Of a DNA stretch of 64,000 nucleotides, positions 43,927 to 53,887 are shown piece by piece. The notes under the pieces are model-generated. The model saw only the letters and a list, made by a program, of their open reading frames with translations, did not search any database and was not told where the DNA came from. Every line of letters starts with the position of its first letter. Position 1 is the stretch's first letter. The position numbers and the translations under genes were made by a program. Source of the DNA: Ascidiimonas meishanensis (GTDB lineage: Bacteria; Bacteroidota; Bacteroidia; Flavobacteriales; Flavobacteriaceae). The stretch covers positions 372,001 to 436,000 of the forward strand of contig NZ_JBBEXD010000001.1 in the NCBI RefSeq assembly GCF_037782385.1, read 5' to 3'.

Positions 43927-46215
43927 TTATGGGTTCGTTTTAGTATAACTTTCTTCGGTTTTTTTTATATTTTTTAAGATTACCATATAAAATTCTTGAT
44001 TATCATAAGGCTTGTTGATAATATCTGTTAACCCTGATTCAAAGACTTTGGCTTTTATTTCTTCTATAGCGACCGCAGTTAATGCAATAATGGGTATTTT
44101 TTTATTAAACTCTCTTATCTTTTTTGTTGCATCAAATCCATTCATTCGAGGCATATTAAGATCCATAAGAACTAAATCAAAATTATTATTTCGAACCGCT
44201 TCAATTGCATCCAAACCATTATCTACAATACTTGTTTCAAAATTTTGCTTACTAAGTATATTTTGAGTTACTATCTGATTAATCTTATTATCCTCTACAA
44301 TTAAAATTTTATTATTTGATCTAGAAGATTGTTCTACCATTTTTTTGATTTTTGGAACATCTGCTGAGTTTCCTCTTTTGAATGCAATCGCAAAGCTAAA
44401 CTTAGAACCTTTACCTCGTTCACTCACTAACTCTATCTCCGCTCCAAACAAATTCACCAATTTCTTTACAATTGAAAGCCCCAATCCAGTTCCTTGAAAA
44501 TCAATATGATCTCTATCTACTTGTGAAAAATTCTCAAAAATCTCTTTTTGTTTTTCTTTTGGAATCCCTATTCCATTATCTTCAACTTCAAAGCGTATTA
44601 TCAATTTTTCCTTTGCTGATGGTTCTGAAGCATTGATAGCTCTAAACCATATATCTCCTTTTGGCGTAAATTTTATAGAATTTCCTATTAGATTAATTAA
44701 AATTTGAGAGAGGCGTACCATATCACCCTTAAGCGTTTCTGGAATACTCTCATCAATAATCACATGAATTTTGATCTTGGTTTGTTCTAATTGATATTCA
44801 AAGGAATTAACAATGTTGTTGAAAAGCGTATTAATGCTAAAATCAGTTTCTTCTAACTTAAGCTTATTAGATTCAATTTTACTTAGTTGAAGTACATCGT
44901 TAATTAAGTTTAGTAAATAATCTCCAGAAAATTTTAGGGAGTTTAAATATTGATGTTCTTTTTTGGAGAGGTTAGATTCTTCTAATAATAGCGATGTGAG
45001 TCCCACTACCCCATAAAGAGGTGTTCTAAGTTCATGACTTACTGTAGAAATGAATTGTGTTTTTAATTGTGATAGTTTTTCTGCTTCTTGTTTAGCTTTT
45101 TCAAGAGTATCATTCTGAGTTTGCAAAATACTACTCAATTTGTTCTTATCCATATAATTCTTATACAGTGCTAAAAGCAAAATGAATAGAATAATCACTA
45201 CTAAAACAGAGATAAGTGTTATAATTCTAGATCGTTTGGCAATAGTCTCCTGTAATTGCCTTTCCTTTTCTAATTTTTTTACATTTCTCAAATTCTCCTC
45301 GTAATGAAATTGTGCTCTGGCAATTTGCATTTGTTTGACGCGTTCTTTTTTTGTTAAAAGTGCTTTATAACCAAGATATTCTTTAAGAGCAGAAAAAGCC
45401 TTGCTAATTAATCCTTGATCTTCATAAAGTGCTGTTGCTTCTTTATAAATATCTGCCAACTCCACAACCATTGATTTCTGTTTGGCAATTTCTATAGCTT
45501 TCTGAAGATAATTATAAGATTTACTATATTGTTTTTTGCTACGATAATAACGAGCAAGAAGATAATTGGTATGCACTTTTGCACTTGCATCCCCATTTTT
45601 TACATCATATGCATATTTATATCCTTCTTCTAAATAAGGTAATGCTTTCTCATACTCTTTATTATCAATATAGGTCCATCCTATGTTGATAACAGGTATT
45701 GATATTTCAAATGTATCTTTAATTTTTTTTGCTAGCTTAAGTGCTTTCTCATAATATTCAAGACCAGAATCAATTTTCTTATATCCATCGGAGTATACAT
45801 TTCCCAAATTATTATAAGACCATGCTTTTAAAGTATCATTTTTTAATTTTAATGCAATATTTAGTGCTTTTTTATAACTGTATTCGGCATCATCAAATTC
45901 TGAAATCTTTTCATGATTAATACCTATGGTGTTATATGCATGATAAACTGATTTTTCATCTCCAACTTTTGTCGCCAGTTCTATCGCTTTAGAAGATAAT
46001 TCAATACAGCTCTGTATATCAAGAGCTAAATCTGCATCATATGCCAAGTCAAGAAGCTTATTTATGCTGTCTTTAGCTTTAGCCATTTCATTTTCAGATA
46101 AATCTTGTGCACAGACACCTCCACAATAGGCCAGTATAAATAAAACTATGAAGAGATTCGTTTTCAATGATTTAAAGATTTGGATTTGCAATTTATGTAT
46201 TTTATTAAAATCCAT
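43927..46215 (-). CDS. TPR hybrid sensor histidine kinase/response regulator (copy 2)
   Basis: A 762-aa paralogue of the preceding kinase with the same order: N-terminal hydrophobic signal (about residues 18-36, ending C-A-Q), TPR repeats (about 50-290), membrane helix (about 340-362), HisKA with His near 392 in S-T-V-S-H-E-L-R-T-P-L-Y-G-V-V-G, HATPase (N-L-I-G-N-S-I-K-F; D-N-G-I-G-I-P; G-T-G-L-G-L-S) and receiver (Asp in L-V-L-M-D-L-N-M-P near 685). The TPR sensor halves have diverged more than the kinase halves, which suggests different inputs. It lies upstream of copy 1 on the same strand. Confidence 0.9.
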   Translation of the reverse strand: MDFNKIHKLQIQIFKSLKTNLFIVLFILAYCGGVCAQDLSENEMAKAKDSINKLLDLAYDADLALDIQSCIELSSKAIELATKVGDEKSVYHAYNTIGINHEKISEFDDAEYSYKKALNIALKLKNDTLKAWSYNNLGNVYSDGYKKIDSGLEYYEKALKLAKKIKDTFEISIPVINIGWTYIDNKEYEKALPYLEEGYKYAYDVKNGDASAKVHTNYLLARYYRSKKQYSKSYNYLQKAIEIAKQKSMVVELADIYKEATALYEDQGLISKAFSALKEYLGYKALLTKKERVKQMQIARAQFHYEENLRNVKKLEKERQLQETIAKRSRIITLISVLVVIILFILLLALYKNYMDKNKLSSILQTQNDTLEKAKQEAEKLSQLKTQFISTVSHELRTPLYGVVGLTSLLLEESNLSKKEHQYLNSLKFSGDYLLNLINDVLQLSKIESNKLKLEETDFSINTLFNNIVNSFEYQLEQTKIKIHVIIDESIPETLKGDMVRLSQILINLIGNSIKFTPKGDIWFRAINASEPSAKEKLIIRFEVEDNGIGIPKEKQKEIFENFSQVDRDHIDFQGTGLGLSIVKKLVNLFGAEIELVSERGKGSKFSFAIAFKRGNSADVPKIKKMVEQSSRSNNKILIVEDNKINQIVTQNILSKQNFETSIVDNGLDAIEAVRNNNFDLVLMDLNMPRMNGFDATKKIREFNKKIPIIALTAVAIEEIKAKVFESGLTDIINKPYDNQEFYMVILKNIKKTEESYTKTNP

Positions 46216-46296
46216 GCGCCGTGCAAAGGATAAATAAGAGTAAATTTTCGATAAGTGGTAATAATTAATGCCAATTTAACCTATATTTAAACAAAA

Positions 46297-47034
46297 ATGA
46301 AAAAAATAAAATACTTTTTATTCTTACTATCTGGATTTATTATGGCTCAAGAAACTAAAAATATTACGGACAATGATTTAGAAATTATCCCTATAAATCA
46401 TGCGACTTTTATTATTAAAACTACAAATACTACTATTTATGTAGACCCATATGGAAAAATGGAAAGGTTTAAAAACCAGCCACAAGCAGATTTAATTCTT
46501 ATTACAGATATACATGGAGATCATTTAAGTTTACCTACTTTGGAAAGTATAGATGTTGCCAAAGCAACATTTATTGTTCCCGAAGCCGTAAACGATAAAC
46601 TTCCAGAAAAATTTAAATTGGTAAGTAAAATTCTCCACAATGGAGATAGTGCATTTTTTAAAGACATAAAAATAGAAGCTATCCCTATGTATAATTTACC
46701 CGATGATAGCACAAGCAGGCATCCTAAAGGAAGAGGCAACGGCTATATATTGACCATAAAAAATAAAAGAATTTATATAAGTGGTGATACAGAAGATATC
46801 CCAGAAATGAGAGCTTTACAGAATATTAATATTGCTTTTATCTGCATGAATTTACCTTACACAATGGATATCTATCAAGCAGCAGATGCGGTACTAGATT
46901 TTAAGCCTACCATTGTTTATCCATACCATTATAGGGGAAAGCCTGATATGAGTGATGTTTCAGAATTTAAAGCATTGGTAAACGCAAAAAACAAAAATAT
47001 AGAAGTAAAATTGTTAGAGTGGTATCCAAATTAA
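46297..47034 (+). CDS. MBL-fold metallo-hydrolase, UlaG-like, possibly exported
   Basis: A 245-aa metallo-beta-lactamase-fold protein with a short hydrophobic N-terminus ending M-A-Q-E, which looks like a signal peptide. The metal motif is T-D-I-H-G-D-H near residue 70 (UlaG/YtkL type). Other ligands: I-S-G-D-T-E-D near 160 and the Y-P-Y-H-Y-R-G-K motif near 210. The substrate is unknown. It is a single gene with its own terminator. Confidence 0.85.
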   Translation: MKKIKYFLFLLSGFIMAQETKNITDNDLEIIPINHATFIIKTTNTTIYVDPYGKMERFKNQPQADLILITDIHGDHLSLPTLESIDVAKATFIVPEAVNDKLPEKFKLVSKILHNGDSAFFKDIKIEAIPMYNLPDDSTSRHPKGRGNGYILTIKNKRIYISGDTEDIPEMRALQNINIAFICMNLPYTMDIYQAADAVLDFKPTIVYPYHYRGKPDMSDVSEFKALVNAKNKNIEVKLLEWYPN

Positions 47035-47041
47035 TAAACAT

Positions 47042-47080
47042 AAAAAAGCCTAAACATACTATTAGGTTTAGGCTTTTTTA
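47042..47080. terminator. Terminator between MBL hydrolase and ettA
   Basis: Stem AAAAAAGCCTAAAC / GTTTAGGCTTTTTT with a 10-nt loop, in a convergent gap; symmetric and likely bidirectional. Confidence 0.9.
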
Positions 47081-47086
47081 TGTTTA

Positions 47087-48781
47087 TTAATCTCTTATAA
47101 GTTTTTTGTATTTAATTCTTTTAGGAGTCACATCTGATCCTAATCTTTTTCTCTTGTTCTCTTCATAATCAGAAAAACTTCCTTCAAAAAAGTAAACCTG
47201 TGAATCTCCTTCAAATGCCAAAATATGGGTGCAAATTCTGTCTAAGAACCACCGGTCATGAGAAATCACTACTCCGCAGCCAGCAAAATTTTCTAACCCC
47301 TCTTCTAGTGCGCGTAATGTATTTACATCAAGATCATTAGTTGGTTCATCCAGTAAAAGCACATTTCCTTCCTCCTTCAGTGTCATTGCAAGGTGCAATC
47401 TATTACGCTCACCTCCAGATAGTGTAGCCACTTTCTTGTTCTGCTCACTTCCTGAAAAATTAAATCTACTTAGATAGGCACGTGAATTTACTTGTCTACC
47501 TCCCATCATAATTAGTTCTTGACCATCGCAGAAATTTTCCCAAATTGATTTTTCAGGATCAATATTTTTATGTGTTTGATCCACATAAGCAATTTGGACC
47601 GTTTCACCTACTTCAAAAATACCTTTGTCTGGTTTTTCTTCTCCCATGATCATTCTAAAAATAGTGGTTTTTCCAGCGCCATTAGGTCCAATAATACCCA
47701 CGATACCATTTTGTGGTAAATTGAAATTTAGATCTTCATATAATAATTTGTCACCAAATGCTTTTGAAACACCTTTTGCTTCTATGACATTAGTACCCAA
47801 TCGAGGTCCGTTAGGAATATATATTTCTAATTTCTCGTCTAATTGCTTCTGATCTTCATTTAGCAATTTGTCATAATTGTTTAAACGAGCTTTTTGCTTT
47901 GCCTGTCTTCCCTTGGGTGCCATGCGAACCCATTCAAGTTCTCTTTCTAATGTTTTTCTTCGCTTACTTGCTTGTTTTTCTTGTTGTTCTAATCTTTTGG
48001 CTTTTTGATCAAGCCAAGAAGAATAATTTCCTTTCCATGGTATTCCTTCTCCTCTATCCAGTTCCAGAATCCAGCCAGCAACATTATCTAAAAAATAGCG
48101 ATCATGGGTTACAGCAATTACAGTTCCACTATATTGTTGTAAATGCTGTTCTAGCCATAAAACAGATTCTGCATCTAAATGGTTAGTAGGTTCATCTAAA
48201 AGTAATACATCTGGTTGTTTCAATAACAAACGGCATAAAGCAACTCTTCTTCTTTCACCACCAGATAGATTTTTAATAGGAGTCTCTGGTTCAGGAGTAC
48301 GCAGTGCGTCCATTGCAATTTCAAGTTTAGTATCTAATTCCCAGGCATTAGTCGCATCAATTTTATCTTGTAATTCTGCTTGCCGGTCCATTAGTTTTTG
48401 CATTTTATCTGCATCTTCATACACCTCAGGCAAACCAAACATATCATTTATCTTATTATACTCATCTAGAACAGCTACTACCTCAGCAACACCCTCTTTT
48501 ACTATTTCAATAACTGTCTTATCATCATCTAAAACAGGCTCTTGTTCTAAATACCCAACTGAGTAGCCAGGTGCAAATACCACATCTCCCTGAAAATTCT
48601 TTTCTATACCTGCTATAATTTTTAACAGTGTAGATTTTCCAGACCCATTAAGACCTAATATTCCTATTTTCGCGCCATAAAAAAAACTCAGGTATATATC
48701 CTTTAAAACTTGTTTATTGGTACTTTGAAAGGTTTTTGAAACCTTATTCATCGAAAAGATGACTTTCTTATCGTCTGACAT
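47087..48781 (-). CDS. ettA: Energy-dependent translational throttle protein EttA (ABC-F)
   Basis: A 564-aa soluble ABC-F ATPase with two nucleotide-binding domains: Walker A G-L-N-G-S-G-K-S-T near residue 43 and G-P-N-G-A-G-K-T-T near 365, signatures L-S-G-G-E-R-R-R and L-S-G-G-E-R-N-R, and Walker B L-L-L-D-E-P-T-N in both. It includes the EttA arm (G-L-P-E-V-Y-E near 108) and a basic interdomain linker (R-R-K-T-L-E-R-E-L-E-W-V-R). EttA binds the ribosomal E site and gates the first peptide bond according to ATP/ADP. Confidence 0.94.
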   Translation of the reverse strand: MSDDKKVIFSMNKVSKTFQSTNKQVLKDIYLSFFYGAKIGILGLNGSGKSTLLKIIAGIEKNFQGDVVFAPGYSVGYLEQEPVLDDDKTVIEIVKEGVAEVVAVLDEYNKINDMFGLPEVYEDADKMQKLMDRQAELQDKIDATNAWELDTKLEIAMDALRTPEPETPIKNLSGGERRRVALCRLLLKQPDVLLLDEPTNHLDAESVLWLEQHLQQYSGTVIAVTHDRYFLDNVAGWILELDRGEGIPWKGNYSSWLDQKAKRLEQQEKQASKRRKTLERELEWVRMAPKGRQAKQKARLNNYDKLLNEDQKQLDEKLEIYIPNGPRLGTNVIEAKGVSKAFGDKLLYEDLNFNLPQNGIVGIIGPNGAGKTTIFRMIMGEEKPDKGIFEVGETVQIAYVDQTHKNIDPEKSIWENFCDGQELIMMGGRQVNSRAYLSRFNFSGSEQNKKVATLSGGERNRLHLAMTLKEEGNVLLLDEPTNDLDVNTLRALEEGLENFAGCGVVISHDRWFLDRICTHILAFEGDSQVYFFEGSFSDYEENKRKRLGSDVTPKRIKYKKLIRD

Positions 48782-48812
48782 ATTTTTATAATTAAATCTA
48801 TATTATTGTGAA

Positions 48813-48995
48813 TTAAACCCGTCCTTTGAGCGCATTAAAAACCCATGCAATTGCAAAAAAACCAACTCCTACGGTTCCAAAACCTATTCCAGAAACTTCA
48901 CTGTATTTAAAAACGCCTAAAGCAATTAAAATAAGACCCATTATAATCATAATTAAAGTTGCATACCCAAGCACGGTGTTTTTATTCATTCCCAT
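48813..48995 (-). CDS. CAL67264-family small membrane protein
   Basis: A 60-aa protein with two hydrophobic helices (about residues 8-27 and 36-53) joined by K-Y-S-E-V-S-G and ending A-L-K-G-R-V. It matches my memory of the CAL67264 family of two-helix proteins found in Flavobacteriia. An opposite-strand frame of the same length covers the same bases, but the membrane protein is the plausible one. The start could also be the second ATG (48989). The function is unknown. It lies 31 bp upstream of ettA on the same strand. Confidence 0.85.
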   Translation of the reverse strand: MGMNKNTVLGYATLIMIIMGLILIALGVFKYSEVSGIGFGTVGVGFFAIAWVFNALKGRV

Positions 48996-49099
48996 AGTTT
49001 TTATTTAAGATTTTCATTCAAATATCGCACAATTTAGGGAAATATTAAGGGAAAGTAATTATTTCGATTTCGTAATTTAGCACAAATTTGCAATAGACA

Positions 49100-50728
49100 A
49101 TGGATATCAACTTCAATAAAAACGAAGATCATAATAAACTACTTCTTTCAGATTTAAAAAAACGCCTCGCTAAGGTTTATTTAGGAGGTGGAGAAAAAAG
49201 ATTGGCCAAGCTGCATGCAACTGGTAAAATGTCTGCCAGAGAACGTGTTAATTATTTGCTAGATGCGAAAGCTCCCAGTGTAGAAATTGGAGCTTTTGCA
49301 GGAGATAATATGTATCAAGAACATGGGGGATGCCCTTCTGGAGGAGTCGTAATTAAAATAGGATTTATAAGCGGAAAACAATGCGTAGTTGTTGCAAATG
49401 ATGCTACAGTGAAGGCTGGTGCATGGTTTCCTATAACCGGTAAAAAAAATCTAAGAGCACAGGAAATTGCAATTGAAAATCGCTTACCTATCATATACCT
49501 AGTAGATAGTGCGGGGGTTTACCTGCCTATGCAAGATGAAATTTTTCCTGATAAAGAACACTTTGGAAGGATATTTCGTAATAATGCAGTAATGAGTAGT
49601 ATGGGGATTATTCAAATAGCAGCGGTGATGGGGAGTTGCGTAGCCGGTGGTGCTTACTTACCCATTATGAGTGATGAAGCCTTAATTGTTGATAAAACAG
49701 GAAGTATTTTTCTAGCTGGGAGTTATCTGGTTAAAGCTGCTATTGGAGAGACTATTGACAATGAGACTCTTGGAGGAGCAACTACCCATTGTGAAATTAG
49801 CGGTGTTACAGATTATAAGGCTAAGGATGATAAAGATGCCCTTGATACCATTAAAAATATCTTGGAAAAAACAGGAGATTTCACCAAAGCAGGATACAAT
49901 AGAATAAAAACTTCTAAACCTGCGGAGAATCCAGAAGAATTGTTTGGTATTCTTCCAAAGTCTAGAAGTGATCAATACGATATGTATGAGATTATTAAAA
50001 GGTTGGTAGATGCCTCTGAATTTGATGAGTACAAAGCAGGATATGGACAGTCTATTATTACAGCTTATGCACGTATTGACGGTTGGGCAGTGGGTATTGT
50101 TGCAAATCAAAGAAAGGTGGTGAAAACTAAAAAAGGAGAAATGCAATTTGGTGGAGTCATTTATTCAGATTCTGCAGATAAAGCAACTCGTTTTATAGCA
50201 AATTGTAATCAGAAAAAAATACCCTTAGTCTTTCTTCAGGATGTTACCGGATTTATGGTTGGAAGTAAATCAGAACATGGTGGTATTATTAAAGATGGAG
50301 CCAAAATGGTAAATGCAGTAAGTAATTCGGTAGTGCCAAAATTTACAGTCATTATTGGTAACAGTTATGGTGCAGGTAATTATGCCATGTGTGGTAAGGC
50401 GTATGATCCTAGACTCATATTTGCTTGGCCAAGTGCAGAATTAGCTGTAATGGGTGGTGCACAGGCAGCTAAGGTATTACTGCAAATAGAAACCGCCTCA
50501 TTAAAAAAGAAAGGAGAAAAAATTACTCCAGAAAAAGAAAAAGAACTATTTGATAAAATCAAATCAAAATATGATGTTCAAACTTCACCCTATTATGCTG
50601 CCGCAAGATTATGGACGGATGGAGTTATAAATCCTTTAGATACCAGAAAATGGATTTCAATTGGTATTGAGGCGGCAAATCATGCACCTATAGAAAAACC
50701 GTTTAACCTAGGAGTTATTCAGGTCTAA
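49100..50728 (+). CDS. Acyl-CoA carboxylase, carboxyltransferase (beta) subunit
   Basis: A 542-aa biotin-dependent carboxyltransferase of the crotonase fold, with both N- and C-terminal carboxyltransferase halves. Oxyanion and CoA/biotin loops are visible in S-C-V-A-G-G-A-Y near residue 177 and G-A-G-N-Y-A-M-C-G near 424. The D-S-A-G-V-Y-L-P motif near 136 resembles methylcrotonyl-CoA carboxylase beta more than propionyl-CoA carboxylase. It would need a biotin carboxylase/BCCP alpha subunit, and none is in the window. Its 3' end overlaps the convergent patatin gene by 14 bp. Confidence 0.9.
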   Translation: MDINFNKNEDHNKLLLSDLKKRLAKVYLGGGEKRLAKLHATGKMSARERVNYLLDAKAPSVEIGAFAGDNMYQEHGGCPSGGVVIKIGFISGKQCVVVANDATVKAGAWFPITGKKNLRAQEIAIENRLPIIYLVDSAGVYLPMQDEIFPDKEHFGRIFRNNAVMSSMGIIQIAAVMGSCVAGGAYLPIMSDEALIVDKTGSIFLAGSYLVKAAIGETIDNETLGGATTHCEISGVTDYKAKDDKDALDTIKNILEKTGDFTKAGYNRIKTSKPAENPEELFGILPKSRSDQYDMYEIIKRLVDASEFDEYKAGYGQSIITAYARIDGWAVGIVANQRKVVKTKKGEMQFGGVIYSDSADKATRFIANCNQKKIPLVFLQDVTGFMVGSKSEHGGIIKDGAKMVNAVSNSVVPKFTVIIGNSYGAGNYAMCGKAYDPRLIFAWPSAELAVMGGAQAAKVLLQIETASLKKKGEKITPEKEKELFDKIKSKYDVQTSPYYAAARLWTDGVINPLDTRKWISIGIEAANHAPIEKPFNLGVIQV

Positions 50729-53700
50729 CATGACTTTTCAATTTGGCTATTTGCTTCATTACAGCAGGGTGTTTGTTTATCATTGCTTCTTGATACTTAA
50801 CAGCCACCTCTCCTAATAAGCGAGATAATGGTGGGGTTACTATACCCCAATCATTTAAATTATAATGATGATAACTTTCTAAAGCCTTATCTATTGTTTT
50901 ATTATGAATCTCTAGATGTTCAATAAGTTTTAGCGGATTTTTAGGTTCACCACCCAAAATCTTTGTGACATACTTATAATCAAGTTTATGAGGCATAAAT
51001 ATCTTTTCTACGCCCTCTTCTCCCTCCCCAATAATGGATTCGGTTACATACCTGGGTAATTTCTCAGTAGAAATCAGGGTACTCAATATAGCTGAAAGTT
51101 CTCCAGAGGTGAGTCCGTTTTCTGGATTTAACTCCACCCCCCATTCTTTAATTTTTCTTAGAGCATAATAATCTTTAGAATTTATAATATTTACGAATAT
51201 TGGGTTTATCAAAACAGAATCTAGCTTCTTTTTTTCTTTAAGGTTTGGCAATATATAATCTCTGAATTCTCCTGCACTTAGCAAACCTGAGTTTTCAAAA
51301 TATCCACCATCTAAATAATAACCTTTACCTTCAATTTTAGCCGCAGGACTAAGAAATGGAAAACGATTTGAGGTAGATAGCGCTCCGTAATAACTTAGTG
51401 ACTCCTGTCTTTTTCTATCTTCAAACAATAAAATATCATCTGCAGCGGGTACAACGGTATCTTTTGTGAAAATTGAAAGAGATACACCTTGCTTACCTTT
51501 AGTAGAAGTAGCATTAATAATTACCGCAGGAAAATAGTTCTCCTTTCTAAAAAGTTCTGACCATTTTGATCTAAAAGAAATTGTATTAAAGCCACCAAGA
51601 TCTCCGGTATGTAATGCATGCTGCTTCATTGAATAATAAGATCTACCTCTATCTGAAAACAAATTATCTATAGGAATATACCTTCTGAACAAATCGGCTC
51701 CTAATAAATACGCAATTTCTGTGGACAATAAATTGGATTCTCCCACTCTAATATTTGCAATATTGCGTTCTTCAAAGGTTGCGTAATGATCATGGATTCT
51801 GAGATAATTGCCTATGCCTAATGCTCCTCCAGATACTCCAGAAAAGCACAAAGTATTTTTAAAAAAATTAGAGTCTCTATTCAATTCATTCAAGACAAGT
51901 AGATTCCATAGGTTAGCCTTTAATCCTCCGCCATAAGAAGCGACAAAAAAAGTATTCACCGTATCATTTCTAATTATAGGGTCATACTGCTCAACAAAAG
52001 TTTTTATATTTATTAAAGAAGGATCGTTTGTGTTTTTTAAAGGTATTGAAGCATCTTGATTCTCTGGAATTAGTGTTAGCGTATGTAAATCATTACCTAC
52101 TGAAGTGCTGTAAAATCCCCATCCAACCAAAACTACCATAAGAATAGGAAAAAGGTATTTGAAAATTGGTTGAAAACTTAGAAAAGAGGAGAACGGAGTA
52201 TTTGTTGTATCTGTTACAACAGTTTTGTTGTAAAACAATAAGTGTTTTAGCAAAATAATAATTACCGAATAATAAAAAATAATATAGAGTAGGATAACAT
52301 TTAATGGGTTAAAGACAAAACCGTAAAGTGGAATTAAATTGATAAAAAATATAAATAATAAAGATAATAAACCTCCCACTCTCATAAAGCGCAGGTATTT
52401 TCTGTTATCACTTAAATAAGCTAAGAATTGTCCTGTTCTAAAAATCAAATCGCTAAAAAAAGGATATGATGCTTTATTAGAATTACTAAAATATTTAAGT
52501 ACTTTTTCATCAATGAGATGAGGATTAGATGACTGCAGTGCTTCAGAATAAAAAATATAGCGTAAATAGGATCTAGAGAGTCTAAAATAAATGTAACTCA
52601 GTGTATTTAAAAATAGTACTGTTAAAATTACAATTATGGTTGTTCTATTCCACTCAAAAATAGCAGAAATAATAGTCGCTAATATTACACTTAATAGTCC
52701 AGCGAGTAGTACCTGTGGATACCATTTAAGCAAACGGGTTAATTGTTTAGCACTTTCCCATTTATCACCTTCCTTTTTTCCATCCAATATATCATCATGT
52801 CTCTCTTTTCGCTTTTCCATATAGTAGAAAAACATTAATAGTAAAATGGTTATAAAACCGGTTAGTTTGGCAGTGTCATAATCCCATTCAAAATATTTAT
52901 TTGAAGTAAATAAAACTACGTAAAACATGGACATGTATAGCAAGATACCCAAGCTTCTTCTAAGAAACTTTGTTATGAATGGATCATATTCTTTATCGCC
53001 TTGAGGAATAAAATAGATAATCCCAAAACCTAATATCACTCTATTTAGCTTAGACATCACTAGCCTAAGACCATCAGGCGCGAATGGTTTATCCAAAACA
53101 TTCCAAATCTGCATATAAATAGGGTAATGTGAAATTATCACTACTAAAAAATTCAAAAGAAAGAATGTTAGTAATACTTGATGCCAAGTAGATATTAACT
53201 CTACCAAAATGGTTCCACCTTGATCTACCATTGTAATAAGTACGGTAATTACCAAAATGATAAGTATACTCAGGAAAGAAGTTTTTAGAAAAAAATAAAT
53301 ATTTCTGTTCTTATCATGCACATAGCGTTTATACAAATTGTAAAGTAGTACTATGGCTGCAAGGAGATATGCGATCTTTTTAAATGAGACTATCTTTTCA
53401 AGATACTTTGAATTGTTTAATAAATAAAGAGTGTTTTCCATTACATCAAAAGCATAAGCAATAATGGAAAAAATGATAAAAAACAGTGCGTTTCTATTGC
53501 GAAAGCCTTTGTTTAGTTTGATAATGATTTTATACATACTGATAAGTAACAGTGGTGCCCAGATAAAATCAAGAATAAAAAACGCATTAAATAAGGTTGT
53601 TTTGTCTTTATTTTGGATGAGTTGTATACATCTGTCAAAATGAATAAAATTCTCAAATTGAGGATGACTTACAAAATCGTTAATGGCAAATTTAGTGGAT

Positions 53701-53777
53701 ATAAACACCATCAATACCGTACTAATTGCAAGTGAGGAATAGAGTATATACGACTTGAAAGATGCCGCTTTTTTCAT
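50715..53777 (-). CDS. Multi-helix membrane protein fused to a patatin-like phospholipase domain
   Basis: A 1020-aa protein. Residues about 1-560 contain some ten hydrophobic helices; residues about 610-840 form a patatin domain with the oxyanion loop Y-G-G-G-L-K-A near 628, the nucleophile in G-V-S-G-G near 649 and the Asp of the dyad in L-D-G-G-Y-F-E-N-S-G near 822. Patatin acyl hydrolases release fatty acids from phospholipids; a fusion to many helices would place this one at the inner membrane. A GTG six codons upstream (53795) is an alternative start. It overlaps the convergent carboxylase gene at the 3' end. Confidence 0.87.
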   Translation of the reverse strand: MKKAASFKSYILYSSLAISTVLMVFISTKFAINDFVSHPQFENFIHFDRCIQLIQNKDKTTLFNAFFILDFIWAPLLLISMYKIIIKLNKGFRNRNALFFIIFSIIAYAFDVMENTLYLLNNSKYLEKIVSFKKIAYLLAAIVLLYNLYKRYVHDKNRNIYFFLKTSFLSILIILVITVLITMVDQGGTILVELISTWHQVLLTFFLLNFLVVIISHYPIYMQIWNVLDKPFAPDGLRLVMSKLNRVILGFGIIYFIPQGDKEYDPFITKFLRRSLGILLYMSMFYVVLFTSNKYFEWDYDTAKLTGFITILLLMFFYYMEKRKERHDDILDGKKEGDKWESAKQLTRLLKWYPQVLLAGLLSVILATIISAIFEWNRTTIIVILTVLFLNTLSYIYFRLSRSYLRYIFYSEALQSSNPHLIDEKVLKYFSNSNKASYPFFSDLIFRTGQFLAYLSDNRKYLRFMRVGGLLSLLFIFFINLIPLYGFVFNPLNVILLYIIFYYSVIIILLKHLLFYNKTVVTDTTNTPFSSFLSFQPIFKYLFPILMVVLVGWGFYSTSVGNDLHTLTLIPENQDASIPLKNTNDPSLINIKTFVEQYDPIIRNDTVNTFFVASYGGGLKANLWNLLVLNELNRDSNFFKNTLCFSGVSGGALGIGNYLRIHDHYATFEERNIANIRVGESNLLSTEIAYLLGADLFRRYIPIDNLFSDRGRSYYSMKQHALHTGDLGGFNTISFRSKWSELFRKENYFPAVIINATSTKGKQGVSLSIFTKDTVVPAADDILLFEDRKRQESLSYYGALSTSNRFPFLSPAAKIEGKGYYLDGGYFENSGLLSAGEFRDYILPNLKEKKKLDSVLINPIFVNIINSKDYYALRKIKEWGVELNPENGLTSGELSAILSTLISTEKLPRYVTESIIGEGEEGVEKIFMPHKLDYKYVTKILGGEPKNPLKLIEHLEIHNKTIDKALESYHHYNLNDWGIVTPPLSRLLGEVAVKYQEAMINKHPAVMKQIAKLKSHVRPE

Positions 53778-53887
53778 GGGTAGTTTGTTTACCACTAAGG
53801 TAAGAAACTACTATTTAAGTAAAAATACCTTTAAATGGGTAATTTTGCATTCAAAGTAATTTTTAAAATATACGATTTACCTATTTA

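Noticed and set aside
48826..49008. Plus-strand 60-codon frame
   Set aside because: It is the antisense of the CAL67264-type membrane protein, which has the more plausible sequence.
49712..50146. Minus-strand 144-codon frame inside the carboxylase gene
   Set aside because: It is antisense to a well-conserved enzyme and has no recognisable motif.
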